The notes: generated by a model not told the origin, from the sequence alone. A stretch of DNA of 64,000 nt from Nocardioides mangrovi (GCF_020073815.1 NZ_JAIQZJ010000002.1:124001-188000), one strand, 5' to 3'. Positions 1 through 8,212 are shown, counted from the first letter of the stretch. Numbers and translations: made by a program.

Positions 1-164
1 TCGGCGGCGACGACCTCGACGTCCGCGCCGACCGTCGCGCGCACCTCGTCGGTGCGGGCGAGGTCGCGGACGGTCGCGCGCACGTCGTAGCCGGCGCGGA
101 GGGCGGCCACGATCGTGTGCGAGCCGAGGTAGCCCGAGCCACCGGTCACCAGGATCCTGCTCAT
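1..164 (-). CDS. NAD-dependent epimerase/dehydratase, N-terminal part only (runs off left edge)
   Basis: Only the first 54 codons are present. The protein begins MSRILVTGGSGYLGSHTI, the glycine-rich Rossmann signature GxxGxxG of extended short-chain dehydrogenases (sugar epimerases, dihydroflavonol reductase-like enzymes), followed by a basic ATVRD stretch typical of NADP binding. The substrate cannot be told from this fragment. Its ATG overlaps the stop codon of the upstream MerR gene (ATGA), so the two are probably one translationally coupled unit and the MerR protein probably controls it. Confidence 0.85.
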   Translation of the reverse strand, partial: MSRILVTGGSGYLGSHTIVAALRAGYDVRATVRDLARTDEVRATVGADVEVVAA

Positions 165-568
165 CGGATGTCCCTCCCCGCCTCGAGCTCGGCGACGACG
201 GCGGCCTCGGCCTCGGCGTCCCCGGCCTCGCGCGCGGCCCACAGCCGCGCCTTGGTCTCGATGTAGTCGAGCCGCGCCTGCATCTGGTCGAGCTCGGCGC
301 GCAGCCGTACGGCGTGCCGCTGGAGCAGCAGCCTCTGCTCGCGGGCGTCGCCGTCGGCGCGCTGGTCGCGGTAGCGGCGCAGGTCCTCGATGCCCATCCC
401 GGTGGCGCGCAGGCAGGACAGCCAGGTGAGGTCGTCGACGACCTCGGCGCTGTACCAACGGTGCCCGCTGTCGTCCCGTGGCACGGGCGGGACCAGCCCG
501 ATCCGCTCGTAGTAGCGCAACGTCGCCTGGCTCAGCCCGGTCCGTTCGGACACCTCGTGGATCAGCAC
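161..568 (-). CDS. MerR family transcriptional regulator
   Basis: 135-residue DNA-binding regulator. The N-terminus (HEVSERTGLSQATLRYYER, residues 4-22) is the MerR winged helix-turn-helix. A basic wing follows, then a long dimerisation helix (about residues 70-120) rich in Arg, Leu and Glu. No cysteine cluster for metal binding is seen, so an organic or redox effector is more likely than a metal. I chose the GTG at the conserved HTH start rather than far-upstream codons, because a CAGACT hexamer lies 7 bases before it. It overlaps the downstream epimerase gene by ATGA and probably regulates both through the palindromic promoter just upstream. Confidence 0.88.
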   Translation of the reverse strand: MLIHEVSERTGLSQATLRYYERIGLVPPVPRDDSGHRWYSAEVVDDLTWLSCLRATGMGIEDLRRYRDQRADGDAREQRLLLQRHAVRLRAELDQMQARLDYIETKARLWAAREAGDAEAEAAVVAELEAGRDIR

Positions 569-575
569 GTGCTCC

Positions 576-606
576 AGTCTGCGGACCCTGAAGCGCTTCA
601 GGTCAA
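576..606 (-). promoter_or_regulatory. MerR-type promoter with 16-bp perfect palindrome in a 19-bp spacer
   Basis: Read on the minus strand: TTGACC (606-601), 19-bp spacer, CAGACT (581-576). The spacer region contains the perfect palindrome CCTGAAGCGCTTCAGG (587-602). Over-long 19-20 bp spacers with a central dyad are the hallmark of MerR-regulated promoters, where the regulator untwists DNA to align the -35 and -10. The predicted transcript start falls at or next to the GTG of the MerR gene, suggesting autoregulation of a leaderless message. Inference from sequence only. Confidence 0.6.
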
Positions 607-689
607 GCCGTCGGGACCGGGCGGTATCAGCGACGCCGGACGCCGCTCCTCGACGAGAAGGGCACGATCGACCGTTCCGGGAGGTCACC

Positions 690-1772
690 ATGTCGATCAC
701 CTCGCAGGACCACCCCCGCGCCTGCCGCCGGGTCTGGGCGCAGGACGTCAACGTCGCCGTCGACGTCATCGAGACCCGCCTCGACTCGATGGAGGCCTCG
801 CCCGACGGCCTGACCCCCGCGCAGCAGGCCGTCGACGACGGCATCCGCCGTCGCCTGGCCGCCGCTCGCAGCGCCACCCTGCGGCAGGACCCGGTGCCGG
901 GCGCGCTGAGCAACTGGTGGCGCGGCACGCTCGTCGACGCGGCGTACCAGAACCTCCACGCCGCCGAGGCGATGCTCGTCGGCCTCTACTCCCCCGACGA
1001 GGTCGAGGCGGAGATCCCCGAGGCCGTCGCACGCGTCGAGTGCGGCCTCGACCGCGACGACCCGCGGCGGATCGCGGCGCTGCGACTCCTGGAGGTCCGC
1101 GACCCGGACCCGGTACGCCGCGCGCGGCTCGCCAAGGCCGTCGAGGTCGGCTTCGGGGCGGCCGACGCGGAGTACGCCCGGCTGCGGAACTTCCGCAACA
1201 CCGTCCTCGGGGGCGCCGTCACCATGTCCGCCCTGCTCGTCCTCTTCACCGTCTACGTGATGCGCAACCCCGGCGACGTGCCCTTCTGCTTCACCCCGGA
1301 CGGCACCCGGGAGTTCTGCGCCTCCGGGCCGGGCCCGGCGTCGGCGCACGACGTCCTGACCGTGGTGCTGCTCGGCTCGCTCGGCGGCCTGCTCGCCGCG
1401 ATCCTCGCGATCCGGAACATGCGCGGCACCGCCTCGCCGTACAACGTCCCCCAGGCGCTGGCGCTGCTCAAGCTCCCCCTCGGCGCGGTCAGTGCGATCG
1501 GCGCCCTGATCGCGATCCGCGGCGGCTTCATCCCCGGCTTCTCCGACCTGGACAGCCAGGAGCAGATCCTCGCCTACGCCTTCGGCTTCGGCCTCGCCCA
1601 GCAGCTCCTCACCGGCCTCGTCGACCGCCAGGCGCGCTCGATCCTGACCACCGCGCCGGGCAAGGCGTCCGGCGCCTCGCGCCCCGAGCGGTCAGCCGGC
1701 CGCCTCGGCGACGCCCGCCAGGAGCCGGTCGATGTCATCCCCGCTCGTGTAGGGGGCGAGTCCGGCGCGTAG
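690..1772 (+). CDS. Hypothetical integral membrane protein
   Basis: 360 residues with no family I recognise. A soluble, helix-rich, highly charged N-terminal half (residues 1-168) is followed by hydrophobic segments at about 171-191, 222-242 and 256-276, and perhaps a weaker one near 292-310. The loop after the first segment holds two cysteines (about residues 200 and 210) that could pair outside the membrane. The ATG has a good ribosome binding site (GGGAGG). The last 81 bases run antisense into the end of the convergent cysteine desulfurase-like gene, so the low-complexity C-terminal tail may be a read-on extension rather than a domain. Confidence 0.75.
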   Translation: MSITSQDHPRACRRVWAQDVNVAVDVIETRLDSMEASPDGLTPAQQAVDDGIRRRLAAARSATLRQDPVPGALSNWWRGTLVDAAYQNLHAAEAMLVGLYSPDEVEAEIPEAVARVECGLDRDDPRRIAALRLLEVRDPDPVRRARLAKAVEVGFGAADAEYARLRNFRNTVLGGAVTMSALLVLFTVYVMRNPGDVPFCFTPDGTREFCASGPGPASAHDVLTVVLLGSLGGLLAAILAIRNMRGTASPYNVPQALALLKLPLGAVSAIGALIAIRGGFIPGFSDLDSQEQILAYAFGFGLAQQLLTGLVDRQARSILTTAPGKASGASRPERSAGRLGDARQEPVDVIPARVGGESGA

Positions 1773-2891
1773 CGCGCCCGCGTCGCCGAGGCCGAGCCAG
1801 CGGGACGCCTCGAGGGCGTAGAAGTTGCTGGCCGGTGCGTTCACGCCGAGCGTCGCCAGGTGCTCGTAGACCTCACGGTCCTCCCGACGGCCGACGGTGA
1901 AGAAGACCGTCGGCGTACGCCGCTCGGGGTCGCCGAAGAGCGTGACCCCGTCGATGCCGCGCAGCCCCTCGAGCAGGCGCTGGAGCAGCCGGTCCTCGTG
2001 CTCCTCGACCGCCGCCATCGACTCCAGCACGCGGGTCCGCCGGTCGTCGGCGTCGGACGCGATCCCCGCGATGTAGTCGATCGCCGCCGTCGTCCCGGCG
2101 AGCAGCTCGTAGGGCAGCGTGCCGAGCTCGAACCGCTCCGGCACCCGGTCGGTCGACGGCAGCAGCTTGTCGGGGTGCAGCCGCTCCAACAGCTCGGGGC
2201 GGGCGACCACGATCCCGTGGTGCGGGCCGAAGAACTTGTACGGCGAGCACGCGAAGAAGTCCGCCCCCAGCGCGGCCACGTCGACCGGCGCGTGCGGCGT
2301 CAGGTGCACCCCGTCGACGTAGAGCAGCGCCCCGACCTCGTGCACCGCCGCCGCGATCGCGGGGACGTCCGGCCGGGTGCCGAGCACGTTCGACGCGCCG
2401 GTCACCGCGACCACCTTCGTCCGCTCGCTCAGCTCGGCGCGGACGGCCTCGACGGGCAGCTCCGCGGTCTCCCGGTCGAACCCGACCCACCGCACCGTCG
2501 CCCCGGCCCGCTCCGCGGCCTGCACCCAGGTGCGCACGTTGGAGTCGTGGTCGAGCCGGGTCACCACGACCTCGTCCCCCGGCCCCCACTCCTTGCTCAG
2601 CGCCCGCGACACGTCGTACGTCGCCTGCGTCGCCGACCGCGTGAACACCACCCCGCCCGGGTCGCACCCGAGGAGGTCCGCCACGGCCTGCCGGGTCCCG
2701 ACGACCAGCTCCTCCGACCGCCGCTCCGCGTCCGTCACCGTCCCGCGGTTCGACAGCCCGGCGGTCATCGCCGCCAGCATCGCCTCCGGCACCTGCCGCG
2801 GCGTCTGGCTCCCACCCGGCCCGTCGAAGTACGCAACGCCCCCGTCGAGAGCGGGGAAGTCCTTGCGGATGCGGTCGAGGTCGAGGCTCAT
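1692..2891 (-). CDS. Cysteine desulfurase-like PLP-dependent aminotransferase (class V)
   Basis: 399 residues, the usual length for the SufS-like branch annotated as cysteine desulfurase-like protein. Visible marks: YFDGPGGSQTP near the N-terminus, VFTRSATQATY, the PLP-contacting DHDSN, VDGVHLTPHAPVD, and CSPYKFFGPHHG containing the Schiff-base lysine (about residue 239). Family members bind pyridoxal phosphate and act on a sulfur or selenium amino acid. No SufE/SufU partner or Fe-S assembly genes lie nearby, so a role outside Suf assembly is likely. The gene stands alone, ends antisense over the neighbouring membrane protein gene, and starts one base inside a 17-bp dyad. Confidence 0.88.
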   Translation of the reverse strand: MSLDLDRIRKDFPALDGGVAYFDGPGGSQTPRQVPEAMLAAMTAGLSNRGTVTDAERRSEELVVGTRQAVADLLGCDPGGVVFTRSATQATYDVSRALSKEWGPGDEVVVTRLDHDSNVRTWVQAAERAGATVRWVGFDRETAELPVEAVRAELSERTKVVAVTGASNVLGTRPDVPAIAAAVHEVGALLYVDGVHLTPHAPVDVAALGADFFACSPYKFFGPHHGIVVARPELLERLHPDKLLPSTDRVPERFELGTLPYELLAGTTAAIDYIAGIASDADDRRTRVLESMAAVEEHEDRLLQRLLEGLRGIDGVTLFGDPERRTPTVFFTVGRREDREVYEHLATLGVNAPASNFYALEASRWLGLGDAGALRAGLAPYTSGDDIDRLLAGVAEAAG

Positions 2892-2908
2892 GGCGACATC
2901 ATGTCGCC
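2892..2908 (-). promoter_or_regulatory. 17-bp perfect dyad abutting a start codon
   Basis: GGCGACA-TCA-TGTCGCC: 7-bp arms and a 3-base centre, ending directly before the ATG of the desulfurase-like gene. It could be an operator, or a hairpin hiding the start codon in the mRNA. There is no direct evidence for either. Confidence 0.4.
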
Positions 2909-2946
2909 CCTCGCAACCACCCGGCCTGATGGGCTAGGAAGGACAA

Positions 2947-3267
2947 ATGATCTTCATCACCGCGACGTTCCGGGTCAAGGAAGCTCACGCCGATCGCTGG
3001 CCCGAGATCTCCCACGCCTTCACCGAGGCGACCCGCGCCGAGCCCGGCAACCTCTGGTTCGACTGGTCCCGCTCGGTCGACGACCCGCTCGAGTACGTCC
3101 TCGTCGAGGCCTTCCAGGACGACGCCGCCGAGGCCCACGTCACCTCCGACCACTTCAAGCAGGCCCAGGCCGACCTGCCGCAGTACCTCGAGGAGACCCC
3201 GCGGATCGTGAACTTCCAGGTCCCCGGCACCGACTGGTCCGAGCTCGGCGAGATGCGCGTCGACTAG
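2947..3267 (+). CDS. Putative quinol monooxygenase (ABM/YgiN family)
   Basis: 106 residues with the dimeric ferredoxin-like fold of the antibiotic biosynthesis monooxygenase family. It opens with ITATFRVKEAHADRW, continues through EPGNLWFDWSRS and VLVEAFQDDAAEAHVTSDHFK, and ends with a third strand carrying RIVNFQV. Members oxidise quinols or polyketides with O2 and no cofactor; the substrate here is unknown. The ATG is preceded by AGGAAGGACAA. It is a single-gene unit divergent from the desulfurase-like gene and convergent with nrdJ. Confidence 0.82.
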   Translation: MIFITATFRVKEAHADRWPEISHAFTEATRAEPGNLWFDWSRSVDDPLEYVLVEAFQDDAAEAHVTSDHFKQAQADLPQYLEETPRIVNFQVPGTDWSELGEMRVD

Positions 3268-3321
3268 CAGCCGAAGATGTGGCCGGCGCGGACGTTGATC
3301 TGATTGCCCGCGATCGACGCA

Positions 3322-3365
3322 ACGTCATACGGATGGAGCCTTCTATAGCACCGTCCGTATGACGT
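3322..3365. repeat. Inverted repeat of unknown role
   Basis: Arms ACGTCATACGGA (3322-3333) and TCCGTATGACGT (3354-3365) match perfectly over 12 bases and extend to 15 with one G-T mismatch, leaving a 14-base loop. It lies between two convergent genes, is less GC-rich than its surroundings, and has no T run. It could be a terminator for the monooxygenase gene or a protein-binding dyad. Confidence 0.6.
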
Positions 3366-3404
3366 CCCGAGCTCAGCCGGCGACGGCACCCGCAGACGCC
3401 GACC

Positions 3405-3430
3405 GCCCCGACACCGGGTGGTGTCGGGGC
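3405..3430 (-). terminator. Hairpin terminator after nrdJ
   Basis: GCCCCGACACC / GGTGTCGGGGC: an 11-bp perfect stem with loop GGGT, 18 bases beyond the nrdJ stop. Strong GC stems without a clear U tract are usual actinobacterial terminators; it could act in both directions. Confidence 0.75.
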
Positions 3431-3447
3431 CGTCGTGCGGGCCTGGG

Positions 3448-6348
3448 TCAGCTGCAGCCGGAGGTGCTGCCGCAGCCCTCACAGACGTAGCAGGAGCCGG
3501 CGGGGCGCATCTTGGTGCCGCAGGTGAAGCACAGCGGGCTGTCGACGGCGGTGCCGGTGATCTGCTCGAGGAGCTCGGCGGAGGTGTGGGCTGTGGCGGG
3601 GGCGGGCGCGGCGGCCGCGATGCCCTCGACGGACGGCTTGTCCTCGGCCTCGACCTCGATCACCTCGTCGTCGTCGGCGAGGAGCTCGATGACCGGGGAC
3701 TCCATCAGCTCGGCCGCGGTGTTGCCGGTCTCCGGGAGGGGCTCGTAGGAGCCGGTCTCCAGGTAGCGCTGGCGCTCCTCGGCGGAGTAGATGCCCAGGC
3801 CCTGACGGGTCTCGAAGTCGAGGTAGTCGAGGGCCAGGCGGCGGAAGACGTAGTCCATGACGGACTGGGCCATCCGGATGTCCGCGTCGTCGGTCAGACC
3901 GGCCGGCTCGAAGCGCTGGTTGGTGTACTTCGAGACGAAGGTCTCCAGCGGGACGCCGTACTGCAGGCCGATCGAGATCGAGATCGAGAAGGCGTCCATG
4001 ACACCGGCCAGGGTCGAGCCCTGCTTGCCGAGCTTGAGGAAGATCTCGCCGAGCGAGCCGTCCTCGTGGGCACCCGAGGTCATGTAGCCCTCGGCGCCAC
4101 CGACCGTGAAGGAGGTGGTGCGCGAGACGCGGGACTTCGGGAGGCGCTTGCGGGTCGGGGCGTAGACGATCTTCTCGATCACCTTCGGCTCGGCCTCGGT
4201 GACGACCGCGGCCGCCGCGTCGGCGGCGTCCTTCTTGGCCTTGCCGCCGCCGTCGGCGAGCGGCTGGCCCACCTTGCAGTTGTCGCGGTAGATCGCGGTG
4301 GCCTTGAGGCCGAGCTTCCACGACTGGAGGTAGACCTCCTCGATCTCCTCGACGGTCGCCGTCTCCGGCAGGTTGACCGTCTTCGAGATCGCGCCGGAGA
4401 GGAACGGCTGCGCCGCCGCCATCATCCGCACGTGGCCCATCGGCTTGAGCGAGCGGGCGCCCATGGCGGTGTCGAAGACCTCGTAGTGCTCGGTCTTCAG
4501 GCCCGGGGCGTCGATCACGTGGCCGTGCTCGGCGATGTAAGCGACGATCGCCTCGACCTGCTCGTCGACGTACCCGAGCTTGGTCAGCGCGCGCGGGATG
4601 GTCTGGTTGACGATCTGCATCGAGCCGCCGCCGACGAGCTTCTTGAACTTCACCAGCGAGAAGTCGGGCTCGATGCCGGTGGTGTCGCAGTCCATCATGA
4701 AGCCGATGGTGCCGGTCGGCGCGAGCACCGAGGCCTGCGCGTTGCGGAAGCCGTTGGACTCGCCGAGGGCGATCACGTCGGCCCACGCCTGGGTGGCCAG
4801 CTTGTGCACCTGGCTGTCGGCGATGTGCAGGGTGCGGACGGTGTCGTTGGCCGCCTGGTGCTTGCGCATGACCCGCTTGTGGGCCTCCGCGTTGCGGGCG
4901 TAGCCGGCGTAGGGGCCGACGATGCCGGCGAGCTCCGCCGAGCGCTTGTACGACGTGCCGGTCATCAGCGAGGTGATGGTCGCGGCCATCGAGCGACCAC
5001 CGTCGGAGTCGTAGCCCAGGCCCATCGCCATCAGCAGCGCGCCGAGGTTGGCGTAGCCGATGCCGAGCTGGCGGTAGTCGACCGTGGTCTTGCCGATCGC
5101 CTCGGTCGGGAAGTCGGCGAAGCAGATCGAGATGTCCATCGCGGTGATGATGATCTCGACCGCCTGCGCGAACAGCTCGCCGTCGAAGGTGTCGTCGTCC
5201 TTGAGGAACTTGAGCAGGTTCAGCGAGGCGAGGTTGCACGAGGAGTTGTCGAGCGACATGTACTCCGAGCACGGGTTGGACGCGGTGATCCGGCCGGTCT
5301 CGGGGTTGGTGTGCCAGTCGTTGATCGTGTCGTCGTACTGGAGGCCCGGGTCGGCGCACTCCCACGCGGCCTGGCTGATCTTGCGGAAGAGGTCGCGGGC
5401 GTCGACGCGCTCGATGACCTCGCCGGTCTTGCGGGCCCGCAGGCCGAAGTCGGTCCCGTCCTCGACCGCACGCATGAACTCGTCGGTGACGCGGACCGAG
5501 TTGTTGGCGTTCTGGTACTGGACCGAGGTGATGTCGGCGCCGCCGAGGTCCATGTCGAAGCCGGCGTCGCGCAGGGCGCGGATCTTGTCCTCCTCGCGCG
5601 CCTTGGTCGCGACGAACTCCTCGATGTCGGGGTGGTCGACGTCGAGCACGACCATCTTCGCCGCGCGACGGGTGGCGCCACCGGACTTGATGGTGCCGGC
5701 GGAGGCGTCGGCGCCGCGCATGAAGGAGACCGGGCCGGAGGCGGTGCCGCCGGAGGAGAGGAGCTCCTTGGAGGAGCGGATCCGGGAGAGGTTCAGGCCG
5801 GCACCGGAGCCGCCCTTGAAGATGAAGCCCTCCTCCTTGTACCAGTTGAGGATCGAGTCCATCGAGTCGTCGACCGAGAGGATGAAGCAGGCCGAGACCT
5901 GCTGGGGCGACGGGGTGCCGACGTTGAACCAGACGGGGCTGTTGAAGGAGAAGTACTGGTGCGCGAGCAGCCAGGTCAGCTCGTGCTCGAAGACCTCGGC
6001 GTCGGCGTCGGTGGCGAAGTAGCCGAAGTCGCGACCGGCCTTGGTGTAGGTCTTCACCACGCGGTCGATGATGTGCTTGAGGCTCCACTCACGCTCGTCG
6101 GAGCCGACCGCACCGCGGAAGTACTTCGTCGTGACGATGGTCGAGGCGTTGACCGACCAGAAGTCGGGGTACTCGACACCGCGCTGCTCGAAGACCGTGA
6201 CACCGGTCTTCCAGTTGGTCTGCACGACGTCGCGGCGCTCCCAGGTGATCTCGTCGTAGGGGTGCACCCCCTCCGTGCTGAAGACCCGCTGGATCTTCAG
6301 GCCGGCTCCCGCCTTGCTCCCGGCCTTGCCGCTCACCGTCTCGGTCAT
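3448..6348 (-). CDS. nrdJ: Vitamin B12-dependent ribonucleotide reductase (class II)
   Basis: 966 residues, normal for actinobacterial NrdJ. It reduces ribonucleoside diphosphates to deoxynucleotides using adenosylcobalamin as radical source, so it works with or without oxygen. Marks: SFNSPVWFNVG, ACFILSVDDSMDSI, GSGAGLNLSRIRSS, NPCSEYMSLDNSSCNLASLNL (active-site region), APTGTIGFMMDCDTTGIEPD, and a C-terminal cysteine-rich tail (CFTCGTKMRPAGSCYVCEGCG) that carries the redox and zinc cysteines. I chose the ATG before TETVSGKAGSK; an in-frame start 15 codons upstream (MIETS) is possible. It lies 136 bp downstream of nrdR on the same strand, so the two should be co-transcribed and repressed by NrdR when dATP is high. 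Confidence 0.97.
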   Translation of the reverse strand: MTETVSGKAGSKAGAGLKIQRVFSTEGVHPYDEITWERRDVVQTNWKTGVTVFEQRGVEYPDFWSVNASTIVTTKYFRGAVGSDEREWSLKHIIDRVVKTYTKAGRDFGYFATDADAEVFEHELTWLLAHQYFSFNSPVWFNVGTPSPQQVSACFILSVDDSMDSILNWYKEEGFIFKGGSGAGLNLSRIRSSKELLSSGGTASGPVSFMRGADASAGTIKSGGATRRAAKMVVLDVDHPDIEEFVATKAREEDKIRALRDAGFDMDLGGADITSVQYQNANNSVRVTDEFMRAVEDGTDFGLRARKTGEVIERVDARDLFRKISQAAWECADPGLQYDDTINDWHTNPETGRITASNPCSEYMSLDNSSCNLASLNLLKFLKDDDTFDGELFAQAVEIIITAMDISICFADFPTEAIGKTTVDYRQLGIGYANLGALLMAMGLGYDSDGGRSMAATITSLMTGTSYKRSAELAGIVGPYAGYARNAEAHKRVMRKHQAANDTVRTLHIADSQVHKLATQAWADVIALGESNGFRNAQASVLAPTGTIGFMMDCDTTGIEPDFSLVKFKKLVGGGSMQIVNQTIPRALTKLGYVDEQVEAIVAYIAEHGHVIDAPGLKTEHYEVFDTAMGARSLKPMGHVRMMAAAQPFLSGAISKTVNLPETATVEEIEEVYLQSWKLGLKATAIYRDNCKVGQPLADGGGKAKKDAADAAAAVVTEAEPKVIEKIVYAPTRKRLPKSRVSRTTSFTVGGAEGYMTSGAHEDGSLGEIFLKLGKQGSTLAGVMDAFSISISIGLQYGVPLETFVSKYTNQRFEPAGLTDDADIRMAQSVMDYVFRRLALDYLDFETRQGLGIYSAEERQRYLETGSYEPLPETGNTAAELMESPVIELLADDDEVIEVEAEDKPSVEGIAAAAPAPATAHTSAELLEQITGTAVDSPLCFTCGTKMRPAGSCYVCEGCGSTSGCS

Positions 6349-6484
6349 CCCTCTGCGTCCCGTCTCTCGAGGTTGTGTGCTGGTTTCGATCATTGCTGCG
6401 GCCACCGACAGTCGCGGTGGCGCGGAGTTCTTGGTGGGCCCGGCGCGCGCAGCTTCCCCACTACGCACGCCGGGCCGTCTGGGG

Positions 6485-6961
6485 TCAGCCCGTCGGAACG
6501 GGCTGCGTGACGACCGCGCGCTCCGCCCGGAGCGCGGCGATCTCGTCCTCGAAGTCGTCGGCGGACTCGAAGGCCCGGTAGACGCTCGCGAAGCGCAGGT
6601 AGGCGACCTCGTCGAGCGCGCGGAGCGGCTCGAGGATCGCCAGGCCGACCTCGTGGGCCGGGATCTCGGCGGCTCCGCCGAGGCGCAGCGCGTCCTCGAC
6701 CGCCTGGCCCAGGCACGCCAGCTGGTCCTCGGTGACCGGGCGGCCCTTGCAGGCCTTCCGGACCCCCGCGATCGCCTTCTCGCGGGTGAAGGGCTCGGTG
6801 GCCCCGGACCGCTTGAGCACGGTCAGCTGCATCATCTCGACCGTAGTGAACCGGCGCTCGCACGCCGAGCAGGTGCGCCGGCGGCGGATCGAGCCGCCGT
6901 CGTCGGCCACCCGGGAGTCGAGGACCCGCGTGTCGGTGTTGCGGCAGTACGGACAGTGCAT
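6485..6961 (-). CDS. nrdR: Transcriptional repressor NrdR
   Basis: 158 residues. It begins [17 protein letters not shown], half of the N-terminal four-cysteine zinc ribbon, completed by [17 protein letters not shown]. The ATP-cone follows (about residues 46-136) with [15 protein letters not shown] and [25 protein letters not shown]. NrdR senses ATP/dATP and represses ribonucleotide reductase genes. The start codon has a strong site (GGAGGAGGCCCGCG before ATG). It heads the nrdR-nrdJ unit, with two candidate NrdR boxes 100-150 bp upstream, so it should repress itself and nrdJ. Confidence 0.96.
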   Translation of the reverse strand: MHCPYCRNTDTRVLDSRVADDGGSIRRRRTCSACERRFTTVEMMQLTVLKRSGATEPFTREKAIAGVRKACKGRPVTEDQLACLGQAVEDALRLGGAAEIPAHEVGLAILEPLRALDEVAYLRFASVYRAFESADDFEDEIAALRAERAVVTQPVPTG

Positions 6962-7015
6962 CGCGGGCCTCCTCCCCAGGACCTGTGGAAATCCCAGTGT
7001 CACGTTGTGTAGAAC

Positions 7016-7036
7016 AAGCCCCAGCCTGTGGGGCTT
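7016..7036 (-). other. Hairpin in the nrdR leader region
   Basis: AAGCCCC / GGGGCTT, a 7-bp stem with 7-base loop, between the NrdR boxes and the nrdR start. It may be a leader attenuator or an mRNA stem. Nothing resembling a cobalamin riboswitch is present. Confidence 0.4.
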
Positions 7037-7064
7037 CCGCGGCGGGTGATGTGGAGGACCACGA

Positions 7065-7111
7065 CCACCAGATGTGGATAACTACATCGTTGTAACTACT
7101 AGATGTAGTGG
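7065..7111 (-). promoter_or_regulatory. Tandem NrdR boxes upstream of nrdR-nrdJ
   Basis: Two related 16-bp sites on the minus strand, CCACTACATCTAGTAG (7111-7096) and TATCCACATCTGGTGG (7080-7065), share the ACATCT core. The cores lie 31 bp apart, three helical turns, which is the spacing known for paired NrdR boxes. They lie 104-150 bp before the nrdR start. Confidence 0.7.
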
Positions 7112-7348
7112 AACCCTACGCCCGGTGACAGGGTGGTGCAAGTGGCGCGGCGAACTTCTCGCGACGCGGCGTCGCGGTTCGGCAAAGCCGCAGGTCAGGG
7201 CCCTAGAACGGCGACGGGACCGGCGCCCCGGGACGGCGTGTCGCGGGCGATAGTTCACCCACCGGGGTGGTTTAACGCTGGACCATCGACGGGGAGAAGT
7301 CCTGCGGGGGCAACGGGCCCCCACCACTCCTTCGGAAGGCTCCCTCCG
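7112..7348 (+). other. Intergenic region before the sigma factor gene, with a leader hairpin
   Basis: 237 bp without a convincing gene. Just before the sigma gene, GGGGGC (7306-7311) and GCCCCC (7317-7322) form a 6-bp stem with a 5-base loop, 11 bases before the GGAAGG ribosome site, where it could modulate translation. I could not place a convincing sigma-specific promoter. Confidence 0.4.
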
Positions 7349-8197
7349 TTGACTGCCACGAGCACTGTGTCCACGAGTTCCGCGTCGCCCTCCACCTCCG
7401 ACCGCACGGCTGCGGTCGAGACCCGCACCGAGACCACCGCCCGGCTCTTCGCCGAGCGGTCCCAGGTCGATCCGGACGCCCCCGACGCCTACGTGCGCCG
7501 CGGCCGGATCGACGACGACCTGGTCCGGCTCAACATGCCGCTGGCCCGCGACCTCTCCCGGCGGTTCCGCGGGCGCGGCATCGCCGACGACGACCTCGAG
7601 CAGGTCGCGTACGTCGGCCTGGTCAAGGCCGTCCACGGCTTCGACCCGAGCCAGGGCAACCCCTTCGCGTCGTACGCCGTCCCGACGATCCGCGGCGAGA
7701 TCCGCCGGCACTTCCGCGACCTCGGCTGGGCGGTGCGTCCGCCGCGGTCGATCCAGGAGACCCAGCAGAAGATCTCCGGCTGCGAGGCCGAGCTCTACCA
7801 GGAGCTGGGCCGCGCCCCGCGGCCCAGCGAGATCGCCGCCCACCTCGGGCTCGAGCTCGAGCAGGTCATCGACGCCCTCGGGGCCAGCGGCTGCTTCGCG
7901 CCGACCTCCCTCGACGCGCCGACGGGGAGCGAGGAGGGCGACGAGAGCGTCGGCATGCGGATCGGCGCGTCCGACCCCGGCTTCGACCTCGCCGAGGCGC
8001 GCGCCACCCTGGCGCCGCTGCTCGCCAAGCTCTCCCGCCGCGAGCAGCTCATCGTCGAGATGCGCTTCTTCCGCGGGTGCACCCAGGCCGAGATCGGCGC
8101 CGAGATCGGGGTCAGCCAGATGCAGGTCTCGCGGCTGCTCACCCGGCTGGTCGCGCGGATGCGCCAGGAGCTGGCCAGCACGGCGCCCGCCGCCTGA
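7349..8197 (+). CDS. RNA polymerase sigma factor, SigF/SigB (SigB/SigF/SigG) family
   Basis: 282 residues. A Ser/Thr-rich N-terminal tail precedes region 2 (RLNMPLARDLSRRFRGRG, DDLEQVAYVGLVKAVHGFDP, FASYAVPTIRGEIRRHFRD), region 3 (WAVRPPRSIQETQQKI) and region 4, whose helix-turn-helix is TQAEIGAEIGVSQMQVSRLL. This is the alternative sigma family used for stress and stationary phase in actinobacteria, normally held by an RsbW-type anti-sigma kinase. I chose the TTG start because GGAAGG lies 9 bases before it and no ATG fits. It converges on a gene with an RsbW-like ATPase domain, 15 bp away, a likely functional partner. Confidence 0.93.
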   Translation: MTATSTVSTSSASPSTSDRTAAVETRTETTARLFAERSQVDPDAPDAYVRRGRIDDDLVRLNMPLARDLSRRFRGRGIADDDLEQVAYVGLVKAVHGFDPSQGNPFASYAVPTIRGEIRRHFRDLGWAVRPPRSIQETQQKISGCEAELYQELGRAPRPSEIAAHLGLELEQVIDALGASGCFAPTSLDAPTGSEEGDESVGMRIGASDPGFDLAEARATLAPLLAKLSRREQLIVEMRFFRGCTQAEIGAEIGVSQMQVSRLLTRLVARMRQELASTAPAA

Positions 8198-8212
8198 CGG
8201 TCGGTCGCCGGG

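Noticed and set aside
3418..6510. Open frame of about 1,030 codons antisense to nrdJ
   Set aside because: Shadow frame of a GC-rich gene: the protein is Arg/Gly/Val/Asp low-complexity with no motif, while the nrdJ frame has all family signatures.
6962..7111. Cobalamin riboswitch upstream of nrdR-nrdJ
   Set aside because: No B12-box-like sequence and too little leader length; only a short hairpin and NrdR boxes are seen.
7260..7300. SigB/SigF-type promoter (GTTT...GGG) before the sigma gene
   Set aside because: GTTT is followed by GGGGAG at 17 bases, not the usual GGGTA at 14-16; too poor a match to claim autoregulation.
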